The notes under the pieces were generated by a model. The model worked only from the letters and a program-made list of their open reading frames with translations, searched no databases and was not told the DNA's origin. From NCBI RefSeq assembly GCF_947492645.1, contig NZ_CANLMZ010000006.1, forward strand, positions 558,001 to 622,000: a stretch of 64,000 nt of DNA. Direction: 5' to 3'. The DNA comes from an uncultured Pontibacter sp. (GTDB taxonomy: Bacteria > Bacteroidota > Bacteroidia > Cytophagales > Hymenobacteraceae). Shown here one piece after another: positions 25,855-35,099 of the stretch (its first letter is position 1; each line of letters begins with the position of its first letter). The translations under genes were made by a program, and so were the position numbers.

Positions 25855-26511
25855 TTAAATAGAAGATTTCTTCAGGTTGGCAATTGTTTGGATAGGATCA
25901 GCGGATGAGAAAACAAAGCTGCCTGCTACGAGCACATCTGCCCCTTTCTGAAGCAGTTGCGGTGCATTATTTTCGTTAACTCCGCCGTCAATCTCAATTA
26001 AAGCGTTCGAATTGCGGCTGATGATCAGATTTTTGAGCGCTTCTATTTTACGATAGGTATTCTGTATAAATTTTTGGCCGCCAAAACCCGGGTTAACCGA
26101 CATCAGGCAAACAAGATCCAGATCTTCTATTACATCGTCCAGCAACTGAACTGAAGTATGCGGGTTTACAGCCACTCCTGCCTTTGCACCTGTAGCCTTT
26201 ATCTGCTGAATAGTGCGGTGCAGGTGGTTACATGCCTCTATGTGTACGGTGATAGTTTCTGCACCCGCCTCACGGAAGCGCTCAATGTATAGCTCTGGCT
26301 CCACGATCATCAGATGCACATCCATTGGCTTTTGCGCATACTTCTTGATAGCTTCCATTACTGGAAAGCCAAAAGAAATATTTGGCACAAAGCGGCCATC
26401 CATGATATCGATGTGCAGCCAGTCGGCCTGGCTTTTGTTTAGCATTTCCACCTCCGACTGCAGGTTAGCAAAGTCGGAAGCAAGTACAGATGGGGCAATA
26501 ATTGGTCTCAT
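25855..26511 (-). CDS. rpe: Ribulose-phosphate 3-epimerase
   Basis: A 218-aa TIM barrel starting MRPIIAPSVLASDFANL, with metal-binding His/Asp in WLHIDIMDGRFVPN (HxD), VHLMI, the MSVNPGFGGQKF loop and EIDGGVN. It interconverts ribulose-5-P and xylulose-5-P in the pentose phosphate pathway. It lies 48 nt after the subtilase gene and 12 nt before the receptor gene, so it is probably cotranscribed with functionally unrelated neighbours. Confidence 0.97.
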   Translation of the reverse strand: MRPIIAPSVLASDFANLQSEVEMLNKSQADWLHIDIMDGRFVPNISFGFPVMEAIKKYAQKPMDVHLMIVEPELYIERFREAGAETITVHIEACNHLHRTIQQIKATGAKAGVAVNPHTSVQLLDDVIEDLDLVCLMSVNPGFGGQKFIQNTYRKIEALKNLIISRNSNALIEIDGGVNENNAPQLLQKGADVLVAGSFVFSSADPIQTIANLKKSSI

Positions 26512-26559
26512 ACCTGCAAAGGTAACTTTTTTGGTTAAAGGTAAAGTATGAAATTTGGC

Positions 26560-28218
26560 TTAAAGCTTTACAAATCGTACAGTTGCGGCAGCGTTTCCGG
26601 CCCCAATCCTACACAAGTATAACCCACTACTGAGCAACTGCGGCTGTAGATTAAGGCGCTGCTCCTGCGCTGGGTTCGTTATACGCTGCTTGTATATTAC
26701 TTTGCCTGTTGCATCCATTATCTGAACATCTAGCGGTTGCTTATGCCAGTCCTGGCCTAACACAAGTATTATAGGCTCTGTGGCTACAGGGTTGGTAATT
26801 AATACCGAATTCTTAGCCGATAATTTGGGTATAGAAGTAAGTGTACGGCTATAATGTGGTATACCGTAACCAATGTTATTGTCGGGCATACCTGCCTGGC
26901 TACCGATCTGGCGCATAAGCCTGATCATATCGTAATTAGTTTTGTTTCTGTTGGCCTGCCACAAACTTGTTACAAACCCGGCTATAATCGGCCCCGAAAA
27001 AGAAGTGCCATTTGCTCTGGCCACATTTCCTGAAGTAGATAGCACGTAAGCCCGCTGCCCAAGCGCCACCACATCTGGTTTTACCTGCCCATCTGCAGTT
27101 GGGCCAAAAGAACTAAACAAGGCCTTTGTTCCTAATGAATCCACGGCACCTACTGCCAGCACAGAATCAGCATCGGCTGGAGAGGCAATATAACGCCATG
27201 CGTTATTTCCATCATTGCCGGCGCTGGTAACAACTAAAATACCTACTGCCGCCGCAATGTCAGCGGCCTTTGCCACTAATGTTGTGTTACCGTCCATTTC
27301 GCTGTAAGTATAGCTTCTGGATGGTGCATCAAACAAATTATACCCTAGAGAAGAGTTAATTACATCAGCACCGGCGCTATCGGCATACTCTGCAGCAATC
27401 AGCCAGTTTATCTCTTCGATGTTATGTTCTGTTGCGGCATCTTCTGTTCTAAGCAAAAGGTAGTTTGCTTCGTAGGCTGTGCCTATATACTTGCCAGGCT
27501 CATAGGCACCCATCGTAGACAGCACCGCCGTGCCATGGGTGCTTTCACCGAAAACGTTCTCTTGCCTCAATACAAAGTCAAAAGTGCCTTTTATTTTATC
27601 ATCCTGAAAGAGGTGTGAAAAAGCATTGATTGTGTTTACAGCAGGAAAGCCGGCATCAAAAATGGCAATGGTCATACCTGCCCCCCTAAAACCATTGTTA
27701 TGCAGTTCAACGGCTCCAAGCATATTGGTTTGGTGGAAAGAACGCCCATAATCTTCTGCCTCTAAGGCAGTAACTTGAATCTGGCTGATACTTTGGGATG
27801 CTAGATTAGTTTTAGGATTAGGGGTGGTTGATTTGCCGCCGGCCATGCGATTCAAAGTCCTGCTAGCCTTTATATAAGGCAGCGCCTCTAATTCTGCCAG
27901 TTTCGCATCAGAGCATTGTACTACAGCGGCATTAAACCACCTGGAGGTATACCATACTTTCACGCCCTTGTTTTTCACCCCATCCACATAAGACGGGTTA
28001 ACTGGCAGGTCTCTTTGTGCCAATGCTATATTTTGCCTCTGCCTGCGCTCAACAGCCTTAGCCGACAGGAACTCCTGCGGTTGTTGCAAAGAGTATGGCG
28101 AGTCAGCTTTATCGGTAAAGTATAGCAGTCTTTTTTGCTCTATTTCAGCATCCTGTGCCTGTGCTCCATAAGTTATAGAAAGCACCAGAATAGATATGTA
28201 GAGCAATAACTGACGCAT
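26560..28218 (-). CDS. Secreted subtilisin-like serine protease with T9SS C-terminal sorting domain
   Basis: A 552-aa S8 peptidase. After a signal peptide (about 1-21, ending GAQAQ) comes a propeptide-like region. The catalytic triad is Asp188 (IFDAGFP), His228 (STHGTAV) and Ser406 (GTSFSGP), with oxyanion Asn in SAGNDGN. The last about 80 residues form a beta-sandwich ending SSGLYLCRIG...VRFVKL, the type A C-terminal signal of type IX secretion. This implies that the organism has a T9SS and that the protease is surface-attached or released. Start is 2 nt after the lipoprotein gene. Confidence 0.93.
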   Translation of the reverse strand: MRQLLLYISILVLSITYGAQAQDAEIEQKRLLYFTDKADSPYSLQQPQEFLSAKAVERRQRQNIALAQRDLPVNPSYVDGVKNKGVKVWYTSRWFNAAVVQCSDAKLAELEALPYIKASRTLNRMAGGKSTTPNPKTNLASQSISQIQVTALEAEDYGRSFHQTNMLGAVELHNNGFRGAGMTIAIFDAGFPAVNTINAFSHLFQDDKIKGTFDFVLRQENVFGESTHGTAVLSTMGAYEPGKYIGTAYEANYLLLRTEDAATEHNIEEINWLIAAEYADSAGADVINSSLGYNLFDAPSRSYTYSEMDGNTTLVAKAADIAAAVGILVVTSAGNDGNNAWRYIASPADADSVLAVGAVDSLGTKALFSSFGPTADGQVKPDVVALGQRAYVLSTSGNVARANGTSFSGPIIAGFVTSLWQANRNKTNYDMIRLMRQIGSQAGMPDNNIGYGIPHYSRTLTSIPKLSAKNSVLITNPVATEPIILVLGQDWHKQPLDVQIMDATGKVIYKQRITNPAQEQRLNLQPQLLSSGLYLCRIGAGNAAATVRFVKL

Positions 28219-28220
28219 TT

Positions 28221-28952
28221 TTATCTGCTACCGTGAGTTATAAGGATTTCGTGGCGCTCATGGCCGTTTTGTTTAAAACCTACACCTTGTGGGCAAGAAC
28301 TGTCGTTGCAGTATACCACCCGGTTGAAAAGCCTGTAAACGCGGCCAATGCCCTTTGCATAAACCTCCTTACGGTCATCTAACTGCAAAGGTGTATTCTT
28401 AGGCCTGCCGTGCACTACAGTTGCTGTATTAGTATAGGTAATATCGCCATACTTAAACGGAGCGCCTACATGCTGATACGTATAAGGTTCTTTACGGTCG
28501 TAAGGGCCAGTTTCCAGAGGGTTAACTACGCGGTCGTTAAAAGCATCACCTAACCAGACTTTATTATCCTGTACCGGGAAAACAAGCTTTACATATTTTG
28601 TATTGTCTTTTGTAAGGATTACATTCTGGTCATTTTTAGCTACCACCATTACTGAGTCATCTACCCATTCGCTTTGGCCGTAGCGCTTTATAGAACGTAT
28701 GATCTTGTATTGAAGCGTATTAGCCTGGTCATAAAAACTGGTATCCACCAGTTCTCTCATCTCAAAACTGTCTTTAGCCGGTATGTCAAACTGATACTTG
28801 ATGTCAATAACCTTATATATCTTGTAATCACCTATTTCAATAGGAAAGTAATCAAGCCCCAGAGCGGCGCGGTCTTGCTCTACGTAAGTGGTCTCGCAAG
28901 CGGTAAGGCCTCCTGCCAATAGTAACAAGCAGTATAACAGCGCTTTTCTCAT
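28221..28952 (-). CDS. Bacteroidota lipoprotein of unknown function
   Basis: The 243-aa product has a lipoprotein signal with lipobox LTAC (Cys19) after a hydrophobic segment (ALLYCLLLLAGG). The mature part is beta-rich and has no motif I recognise (DYFPIEIGDYKIYKV..., VYAKGIGRVYRLFNR). It lies 6 nt downstream of mnmA and 2 nt upstream of the T9SS subtilase gene, so the three probably form one transcript; a partnership with the protease is possible but only inferred. Confidence 0.75.
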   Translation of the reverse strand: MRKALLYCLLLLAGGLTACETTYVEQDRAALGLDYFPIEIGDYKIYKVIDIKYQFDIPAKDSFEMRELVDTSFYDQANTLQYKIIRSIKRYGQSEWVDDSVMVVAKNDQNVILTKDNTKYVKLVFPVQDNKVWLGDAFNDRVVNPLETGPYDRKEPYTYQHVGAPFKYGDITYTNTATVVHGRPKNTPLQLDDRKEVYAKGIGRVYRLFNRVVYCNDSSCPQGVGFKQNGHERHEILITHGSR

Positions 28953-28958
28953 CTTTAG

Positions 28959-30104
28959 TTATTGAATAACATTTAGCTTAAACTCGAAGTTAATGTCTTG
29001 TTCAGCGTTATAGTTTGTCTCTATCCAGCCTCCTCCAACAACGTCATCGCCTTCGTAAAAAACAGCAGCCTGGCCTGGGGCAATCGCATGTACACCTTTC
29101 AGGAAATGCACCTTCATCTTGTCTCCTTCCTGCTCAACTATAGCTTCTGTACCACCGTCATTGTAACGTACTTTGGTAATAGTTGCCAATGGCCTGTCTA
29201 TCAGGTTTTCATACTTACCCATGGTAAGCTTTCCAACCGTCATGGCGTTTTTGGCTAACTCTTCATAATTGCCAAGCACTACCCTGTTGTTATCTTTGTC
29301 GATGCTGGTAACATACGCCGGGAAACCCAGGGCTACGCCCAATCCTTTACGCTGCCCGATAGTATAAAATGGATAGCCTTCGTGCGTGCCTACTACGGTA
29401 CCGTCTTCTAACACAAACTCACCTCCAGCTACTTTTTCTTCCAGGCCATCTACGCGGCGCTTTAAAAAGCCACGGTAATCATTATCCGGAATAAAGCAGA
29501 TCTCATAAGACTCCGGCTTATTCACCAATTCAGTAAAGCCACGGTCAAGAGCCATCTGGCGTATTTCAGTTTTATGCAGCTTGCCTAACGGGAATATTGT
29601 TCGGCTCAGGCTTTGTTGCGAAATACCCCACAAGGCATATGATTGATCTTTATTTTCGTCCAGACCTTTAGAGATAACATAACGGCCATTCTCTTCACGA
29701 ATGTTGGCATAGTGCCCAGTCGCGATAAATTCGCAGCCTAACTGGTCGGCACGTCTTAACAAGGCGTCCCATTTAATGTGCGTATTACATAGCACACACG
29801 GGTTTGGCGTGCGGCCGGCCAGGTACTCGTCTGTAAAGTGATTAATTACATAATCGCCAAACTCCTCCCGGATATCAATAATATAATGCGGAAAACCAAG
29901 GCTAACGGCAATATTACGGGCATCATTTATAGAGTCCAGGCTGCAGCAACCGGTTTCTTTTTTGCTGCTGCCACTAGAGGCATAATCCCAGGTTTTCATG
30001 GTCATGCCAATTACCTCGTATCCCTGCTCGTGTAACATTACTGCTGCCACTGAGCTATCAATACCTCCGCTCATGGCTACCAACACCCTTCCTTTTGTAC
30101 TCAT
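28959..30104 (-). CDS. mnmA: tRNA-specific 2-thiouridylase
   Basis: The 381-aa protein starts with the PP-loop VAMSGGIDSSVAA (about residues 9-21). It has the catalytic Cys pair in NPCVLCNTHIKW (about 103) and YEICFIPDNDYRGF (about 200), plus ATGHYA and YTIGQRKGLG. It thiolates U34 of tRNA-Lys/Glu/Gln using ATP and a sulfur carrier. It is the first gene of a minus-strand run and divergent from the TrpF-like gene across a 238-bp gap. Confidence 0.97.
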   Translation of the reverse strand: MSTKGRVLVAMSGGIDSSVAAVMLHEQGYEVIGMTMKTWDYASSGSSKKETGCCSLDSINDARNIAVSLGFPHYIIDIREEFGDYVINHFTDEYLAGRTPNPCVLCNTHIKWDALLRRADQLGCEFIATGHYANIREENGRYVISKGLDENKDQSYALWGISQQSLSRTIFPLGKLHKTEIRQMALDRGFTELVNKPESYEICFIPDNDYRGFLKRRVDGLEEKVAGGEFVLEDGTVVGTHEGYPFYTIGQRKGLGVALGFPAYVTSIDKDNNRVVLGNYEELAKNAMTVGKLTMGKYENLIDRPLATITKVRYNDGGTEAIVEQEGDKMKVHFLKGVHAIAPGQAAVFYEGDDVVGGGWIETNYNAEQDINFEFKLNVIQ

Positions 30105-30262
30105 CTATATAGGTAATCTAAAATGCGAATTTTTTATTAAATTTTCACAAATATAGCAACAACAACAGAGTAATAAAGATTCAGGAGCCCAAATATTGTA
30201 GCTACAAATAAGAAACGCCCCGACTTTACGTTTCAACAAGTATAAAAAATATGCAAAAAAGG

Positions 30263-30270
30263 TAGCTTTG
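30263..30270 (+). promoter_or_regulatory. Candidate -7 box (TAGCTTTG) for the TrpF-like gene
   Basis: A TAnnTTTG match about 70 nt before the ATG at 30343. No good -33 TTG is present at 19-21 bp. Confidence 0.4.
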
Positions 30271-30342
30271 TTTTGGTTTTGGGACTTACTTTGAAATATC
30301 AAAACGCAGATAAATTGATTAACAGATCTTAAAAATAGTGCA

Positions 30343-30966
30343 ATGGCCCTACGTACCTCAGTTATAGTTAATAGAATAAATAATTTAAGCGATGCGCGAT
30401 ATTGCGCAGGCATGGGCGTTGATATTATAGGTTTTAACCTAATGCTGGATGACCCACAGCGTGTACAGCCTGATACGCTGAAAGAAATAAGCGGATGGGT
30501 TTCGGGAGTAAAACTGGCAGGTGAATTCGAGCGTGCTAAACCTGACATCATCAATGACCTGGCGAATGAATTTAACCTGGACTACATTCAGCTAAACACA
30601 CCTTACCTGATTGATGAGATTGAGGAAATCGACCGGCCCGTTATTCAGAAAGTTTTTATCAATAAAGATACAGTTGACAGCGAATTACTGGAGATGATGG
30701 AGCTTTACAGTTCTGTTGTTGACTCTTTTATCATCTACTCAGATGATTTTAAATCTGTTGATGAGACCAATACAAAGTTCCTGAAAGAGATTGCCAAACA
30801 GTTTAATGTATACATTGGCTTCGGGTTAGATAAGGACAACATAAATGCAACCTTAAAGCTTGTGAAGCCCAAAGGGATTGGATTGCAGGGTGGCCACGAA
30901 ATAAAGCCAGGTTTAAAAGATTTCGACGAGTTACAGGATATTTTCGAAGAAATAGAGGAAAATTAA
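30343..30966 (+). CDS. TrpF-like barrel protein lacking the catalytic Cys
   Basis: The 207-aa product aligns by eye with TrpF along its length: N-terminal 'NNLSDARYCAGMGVDIIGFNLMLDDPQRV' corresponds to TrpF 'NPENIRQVAALQPDYMGFIFYEGSKRY', and C-terminal GGHEIKPGLKDFDELQDIF to 'SGFEQEPGLKNIDSLKELF'. The KVCGM catalytic motif is replaced by VIVNRIN (no Cys), and the second-strand catalytic Asp context (LFDTRG) reads IYSDDF. The phosphate-binding SGG loop is also not conserved. It is therefore probably not an active isomerase and may bind another ligand or have a structural role. It stands alone, away from the trp operon. Confidence 0.75.
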   Translation: MALRTSVIVNRINNLSDARYCAGMGVDIIGFNLMLDDPQRVQPDTLKEISGWVSGVKLAGEFERAKPDIINDLANEFNLDYIQLNTPYLIDEIEEIDRPVIQKVFINKDTVDSELLEMMELYSSVVDSFIIYSDDFKSVDETNTKFLKEIAKQFNVYIGFGLDKDNINATLKLVKPKGIGLQGGHEIKPGLKDFDELQDIFEEIEEN

Positions 30967-30999
30967 GCTTTGCTCTATAAGAGCTCAACACTAATAAAA

Positions 31000-31045
31000 T
31001 AACAGAAGGGCCTGCTGAATAATGCTTCAGCAGGCCCTTCTGTTA
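31000..31045. terminator. 20-bp perfect hairpin between convergent genes
   Basis: Arms 31000-31019 and 31026-31045 are fully complementary (core GAAGGGCCTGCTGAA) around a 6-nt loop, between the TrpF-like gene (+) and trmB (-). Probably a bidirectional terminator. Confidence 0.75.
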
Positions 31046-31113
31046 CTAGCGCACCTTTTGGCTAAAGTATAATGATGCTGTAAACACCATCTACTCCACT
31101 TCTTTTTATAGGA

Positions 31114-31770
31114 TTAGTTTACTTTAAACTGCAAGTATTTAATTGGTATGTTTTCGGCAAGGTAGCGCTTTTCGTAGGTGGTATAAATCCCCATGGTGTG
31201 CTCCTGCAAATCAGAATTGTAAAGGTCTGAAGTATAAATCAGGTTGTCTGCTTTTCTTTCCTGTAACACTTCCAGCGTATAGGCATACAACCCTTCATTA
31301 TCCGTTTTTAAGTGGATAGTACCGCCTGGCTTAACAATACGGCTATACATGTCCAAGAACCTTGGTGATGTTAAGCGGCGCTTTATGTCACGATCTTTAG
31401 GACGCGGGTCCGGAAAAGTGATCCATATCTCATCGACTTCATGCTGACCAAAGTGCTCTTCTAATTGCTCAATAAAAATCCTCAGAAAGGCAACGTTATC
31501 TAACTCCTCCTCTATTGCCATAGAGCTGCCTTTCCAGATTCTGGCGCCCTTTATATCTGTGCCGATAAAGTTCTTTTCAGGGTGCAGGCGAGCCATACCT
31601 ACAGTATACTCACCGCGCCCGCAACCTACCTCCAGTACGATCGGGTTATCGTTTTCGAAGAATTGCGCATTCCATTTGCCTGCCAATTGGCCATAAAGTT
31701 CGTCGCCTGCCTGCACTACGTTTTCGCGCGCTGCAATCACACTAAACTTTTCTAATTTTGATCTTCCCAT
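31114..31770 (-). CDS. trmB: tRNA (guanine-N7-)-methyltransferase
   Basis: The 218-aa SAM-dependent methyltransferase has the SAM motif LEVGCGRGEYTVGMA (about residues 46-60), NFIGTDIKGARIW, the family-specific ITFPDPRPKDRDIKRRLTSP segment and HLKTDNEGLY. It methylates G46 of tRNAs. It lies 6 nt downstream of folC, which points to cotranscription. Confidence 0.96.
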   Translation of the reverse strand: MGRSKLEKFSVIAARENVVQAGDELYGQLAGKWNAQFFENDNPIVLEVGCGRGEYTVGMARLHPEKNFIGTDIKGARIWKGSSMAIEEELDNVAFLRIFIEQLEEHFGQHEVDEIWITFPDPRPKDRDIKRRLTSPRFLDMYSRIVKPGGTIHLKTDNEGLYAYTLEVLQERKADNLIYTSDLYNSDLQEHTMGIYTTYEKRYLAENIPIKYLQFKVN

Positions 31771-31776
31771 CTAAGT

Positions 31777-33069
31777 TTATAATTCTTCAATCTCTGCGAC
31801 TACAAAGGTACTACCTCCAATAAATATAACCTCATCTGTAGCAGCATTTGCTTTTGCAGCTTTTATGGCATCCGCTACGGTGGTGTAAACGTTACCATGT
31901 AATCCTATACTTTGTGCCTTTGCTGCAAGGTCCTCTACTGGTAAGGCCCTCGGTATAGCTGCCTGACAGAAGTAATAAGTATAGTTTTGAGGCAAAAGCT
32001 GTAATACCTTGGTAATATCTTTGTCGTTGACAGCACCAAACACCATGTGCACATGCTTAGGCTGTAGGGCTGCCAGTTGTGCAACTATTTGTTTAATTCC
32101 ATCTTCATTATGGCCTGTGTCGCAGAGAGTTAAAGGTGTATCATTAAGCTTTTGCCAGCGCCCCTTCAATCCGGTTAATTCTTTGGCATGCGCTAGTCCC
32201 GAACGCAACGTTTCTTCTGTAACAGCATACCCTTTCTCCTGAAGTAAGGCCAAAGTTTTAAGCACCCCAGGCAAATTATACTTCTGGTAAATACCTGTAA
32301 GGTCTATTTCGAGGTTAGATAAGTATAAATTATTGTTGCTGTATACCTGGAATACCTGGCGGTTCAGGTTGCCTTCTGTTAATTCAACTTTAAACGTATC
32401 CGTAGCAAAGTATAGGGGGGCCGCTTCTTCTTTGGCTTTGCCTATGAATACCTCTTCTGCCTCTGGTTGTTTGGTACTTATTACTGCAGGCACTTTCGGC
32501 TTTATAATACCGGCTTTCTCAGCGGCAATGGCAGCGATCGTGTCGCCGAGCAATGCCTGGTGGTCATAGCCAATATTAGTTATAAGAGAGACTTCCGGAG
32601 TAATGATATTGGTGGAGTCAAGCCTGCCGCCCAACCCGACCTCTATTACTGCAATATCTACCTGTTCATCTGCGAAGTACTTAAATGCTAAGGCCACCGT
32701 CATTTCAAAAAACGAAGGCTTTATACTTTCAAATAAGTTCTTGTTTTGTTCAACGAAGTCGATAAGGTAACCTTGCGGCAACTCCTGGCCATTGATCTTT
32801 ACACGCTCTGTAAAAGACTTTAGGTGTGGCGAAGTATAAAGTCCTGTTTTGTACCCGGACTGCTGTAGCACGGCCGCCAGCATGTGCGAACTGCTGCCCT
32901 TGCCATTTGTCCCTGCCACATGGATGGTTTTGAACTGATGCTGCGGCTGCCCTAGTGCCTCACAAAGCGCGATAATATTGTCCAGGCTCTTCTTAAAAGC
33001 AGCATTGCCGATGCGTTGGTACATCGGCAATTGCTGGTATAAATAATCAAGACAATCTTGATACGTCAT
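31777..33069 (-). CDS. folC: Folylpolyglutamate synthase / dihydrofolate synthase
   Basis: A 430-aa Mur-ligase-family enzyme with the P-loop HVAGTNGKGSSSHMLA (about residues 47-62), SPHLKSFTERVKING, the EVGLGGRLDSTNI signature and DTGHNEDG in the C-terminal domain. It adds glutamate to dihydropteroate/folates. It begins 6 nt after the tonB-family gene and precedes trmB, so the last two genes of the exbB-exbD-tonB-folC-trmB run are housekeeping. Confidence 0.95.
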   Translation of the reverse strand: MTYQDCLDYLYQQLPMYQRIGNAAFKKSLDNIIALCEALGQPQHQFKTIHVAGTNGKGSSSHMLAAVLQQSGYKTGLYTSPHLKSFTERVKINGQELPQGYLIDFVEQNKNLFESIKPSFFEMTVALAFKYFADEQVDIAVIEVGLGGRLDSTNIITPEVSLITNIGYDHQALLGDTIAAIAAEKAGIIKPKVPAVISTKQPEAEEVFIGKAKEEAAPLYFATDTFKVELTEGNLNRQVFQVYSNNNLYLSNLEIDLTGIYQKYNLPGVLKTLALLQEKGYAVTEETLRSGLAHAKELTGLKGRWQKLNDTPLTLCDTGHNEDGIKQIVAQLAALQPKHVHMVFGAVNDKDITKVLQLLPQNYTYYFCQAAIPRALPVEDLAAKAQSIGLHGNVYTTVADAIKAAKANAATDEVIFIGGSTFVVAEIEEL

Positions 33070-33074
33070 TAAAA

Positions 33075-33983
33075 CTATCGTGTACTTATTTTAAACGTTA
33101 CAACTCCCGTAGCCCCAGCTGAACCTGTGCCTGTGCGAGTAAGGGATGCTTTAGTAAAAAGTTGATTCTTATACCAATTTACAACTTGCGGGGTTACTGT
33201 AGACTCAATAACTTCAGCACTAATCAAATTCCCTTCTGAATCGACTTTAATTCTAAATCTTACAATACCTGACTCATTTTCGTAAGGATCTTTTTGTGGT
33301 TTTATATCAAATCTCCAGCCAGGCATATCTAAACCATCACTTCCACCTCCTGAGTTTCCTTCGTAATTTTTTGAGCGCATTATACCTCTAGGGTCTCCTT
33401 TATCGCCTACAGTATTCGCATCATCGCCGTTATTGTTGCCGGTAGCTGTATTAGATGTTCCGCTCTTACCTGTACCCGTGTTATTGCTAGGGTTGCCAGG
33501 GTAAAGAGACTTAGGTTTTTCTGGTTCTTTCTTTACTACCTCCTCTTTAGGCGGCTGTTCTACTGGCTTCTTAACCTCTTCTTTTACAGGTTGTGGCTTA
33601 GGCTGTGGCTTAACTACTTCTTTAACTGCAACAGGTGCATCGGCAGTAGTAGTCGTAACTTTAGGCGCCTCTACCGACTTAACAGGTGGCGAAGGTGTAG
33701 GCGTTGGTTCAGGCTCAGGAAGCGGATCTGGCTGCGTTGGCGCGGGCTTGCTGTCTTCCGTATTCTTCGATTCGTTTGGAGTTGCCTGTGTCTGTACATC
33801 GCCACTACCAACAGCATCTAAGCCAAAATTCAATTCAATTCCTAGTTCTGGTGCCGGAGGATCAGGTGCTCTCCATGCCAACATGTATATCAGGAAAAGC
33901 AAGATAAGCACATGCACCCCAATGCTGACACCGGCTGCAATGCGCTTATTTTTTTCTTCCTCTTGTGTTTGGGCAAATGCCAT
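33075..33983 (-). CDS. TonB-family energy transducer
   Basis: A 302-aa protein with one N-terminal membrane anchor (about 16-37, AGVSIGVHVLILLFLIYML), a long Pro/Glu/Lys-rich periplasmic spacer (about 60-165, repeated PxPxP and KPxP units) and a small C-terminal domain with the TonB-like pattern GIVRFRIKVDSEGNLISAEVIESTVTP (about 240-265). It would couple the ExbB-ExbD proton motor to outer-membrane partners. exbD lies 9 nt upstream and exbB before that, the standard motor operon. No AAGTATA word occurs in this gene or its two motor partners, unlike most of the window. Confidence 0.88.
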   Translation of the reverse strand: MAFAQTQEEEKNKRIAAGVSIGVHVLILLFLIYMLAWRAPDPPAPELGIELNFGLDAVGSGDVQTQATPNESKNTEDSKPAPTQPDPLPEPEPTPTPSPPVKSVEAPKVTTTTADAPVAVKEVVKPQPKPQPVKEEVKKPVEQPPKEEVVKKEPEKPKSLYPGNPSNNTGTGKSGTSNTATGNNNGDDANTVGDKGDPRGIMRSKNYEGNSGGGSDGLDMPGWRFDIKPQKDPYENESGIVRFRIKVDSEGNLISAEVIESTVTPQVVNWYKNQLFTKASLTRTGTGSAGATGVVTFKISTR

Positions 33984-33992
33984 AGTTTTATC

Positions 33993-34391
33993 TTATTCGC
34001 TTGGTACAGTAGCTAATGTAACACTCGCGTTCAAGTTCTTAGCGATTCCGGCCACCTTTACAAGATGCTCTACCGGTACTGTCTTGTCTACGTGTAACAC
34101 TACTGCTCCCTGTTCTGTTCCTCCCTGCAACAATGTTGCCAACTGTGGTTCTATCTGCTCCAGGGCAATTGGTTTGTCGTTCAGGTAATATTGCAGGTCC
34201 TCTGTAATTGTCACGCTGATCTTCTGCATTGTAATGTCAGAAGCTTTGCTTGTTGGCAAACTTACTGGTAAACCAGAAGGTGTAACAAAATTTGAGGTAA
34301 GCATGAAAAATATAAGTAACAGGAAGATAATGTCCGTCATAGACGACATACTAAACTCTGGGTTAATCCTGTTTTTAGAGCGTAGGTTCAT
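33993..34391 (-). CDS. exbD: ExbD/TolR biopolymer transport protein
   Basis: The 132-aa protein has a short cytoplasmic N-terminus, one transmembrane helix (about 17-37) containing the proton-relay Asp in MSSMTDIIFLLLIFFML, and a periplasmic domain ending in the typical VDKTVPVEHLVKVAGIAKN segment. It sits 2 nt after exbB. ExbD and TolR cannot be separated by sequence alone; proximity of a TonB-like protein favours ExbD. Confidence 0.92.
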   Translation of the reverse strand: MNLRSKNRINPEFSMSSMTDIIFLLLIFFMLTSNFVTPSGLPVSLPTSKASDITMQKISVTITEDLQYYLNDKPIALEQIEPQLATLLQGGTEQGAVVLHVDKTVPVEHLVKVAGIAKNLNASVTLATVPSE

Positions 34392-34393
34392 TC

Positions 34394-35098
34394 TTACAGT
34401 TGTGGTTCTTGTAACAGATCAAGGAACTCGATGGATGAATACTCCATAGAATGCACAATGCTGTCGATTTTAGAAACTAGGTAGTTATAGCCTACATAAG
34501 CTGGCAAGCCAATAATAAGACCGGTAGCTGTTGTTACCATGGCCTCATAGATACCACTAGATAAAAGCTTAGGGCTAACTGAACCTTCGGCTTGTGCAAT
34601 AGCGATAAATGCACCGATCATACCAGTTACAGTACCCAGGAAGCCAAGCATAGGCGCAGCACCTGCAATAGTAGCCAACGCAGATAGGTTTTTCTCTAAA
34701 CGGCTGATCTCGATTTTACCAACGTTTTCAATTGATGTCTCGATGTTTTTTAATGGGCTACCTATGCGGGAAACACCTTTGGAGATCATCCTGGAAACTG
34801 GTGTGTTAGCCTGGGCGCAAAGCATTTTAGCACCGTTTATGTCACCTGCCAATACCATGCTTTTAATTCTGTCGTTAAAGCCCTCAGGGTTTTTAGCTGC
34901 TTTTTTAAGCGTAAGATAACGCTCAAAAAATATGTACAAAGCAGCTAAAGATAAAAGAGCTAGTGGGTACATGGCCCAGCCACCATTAATAGCCAGGTCT
35001 AATAGTGATACAGATGTTTCTGCAGCTCCGGCTCCCTCAGCCATGGCAGTAGTTGTATCAACCGGTGTAGTTGTGATTTGTAATAAGAGTGACGTCAT
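34394..35098 (-). CDS. exbB: ExbB/TolQ/MotA-type proton channel
   Basis: A 234-aa protein with three membrane helices (about 34-56 'WAMYPLALLSLAALYIFFERYL', 140-165 and 185-207) and the conserved ATIAGAAPMLGFLGTVTGMIGAF and ATGLIIGLPAYVGYN motifs. It forms the pentameric stator around ExbD. It starts 1 nt after the upstream SPOR-protein gene's stop, tying that protein to the motor operon. Confidence 0.93.
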   Translation of the reverse strand: MTSLLLQITTTPVDTTTAMAEGAGAAETSVSLLDLAINGGWAMYPLALLSLAALYIFFERYLTLKKAAKNPEGFNDRIKSMVLAGDINGAKMLCAQANTPVSRMISKGVSRIGSPLKNIETSIENVGKIEISRLEKNLSALATIAGAAPMLGFLGTVTGMIGAFIAIAQAEGSVSPKLLSSGIYEAMVTTATGLIIGLPAYVGYNYLVSKIDSIVHSMEYSSIEFLDLLQEPQL

Positions 35099-35099
35099 T

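Noticed and set aside
33591..33821. Arg/Trp-rich plus-strand ORF within the TonB-family gene
   Set aside because: It is the antisense reading of the Pro-rich spacer of the TonB-family protein and has no independent support.
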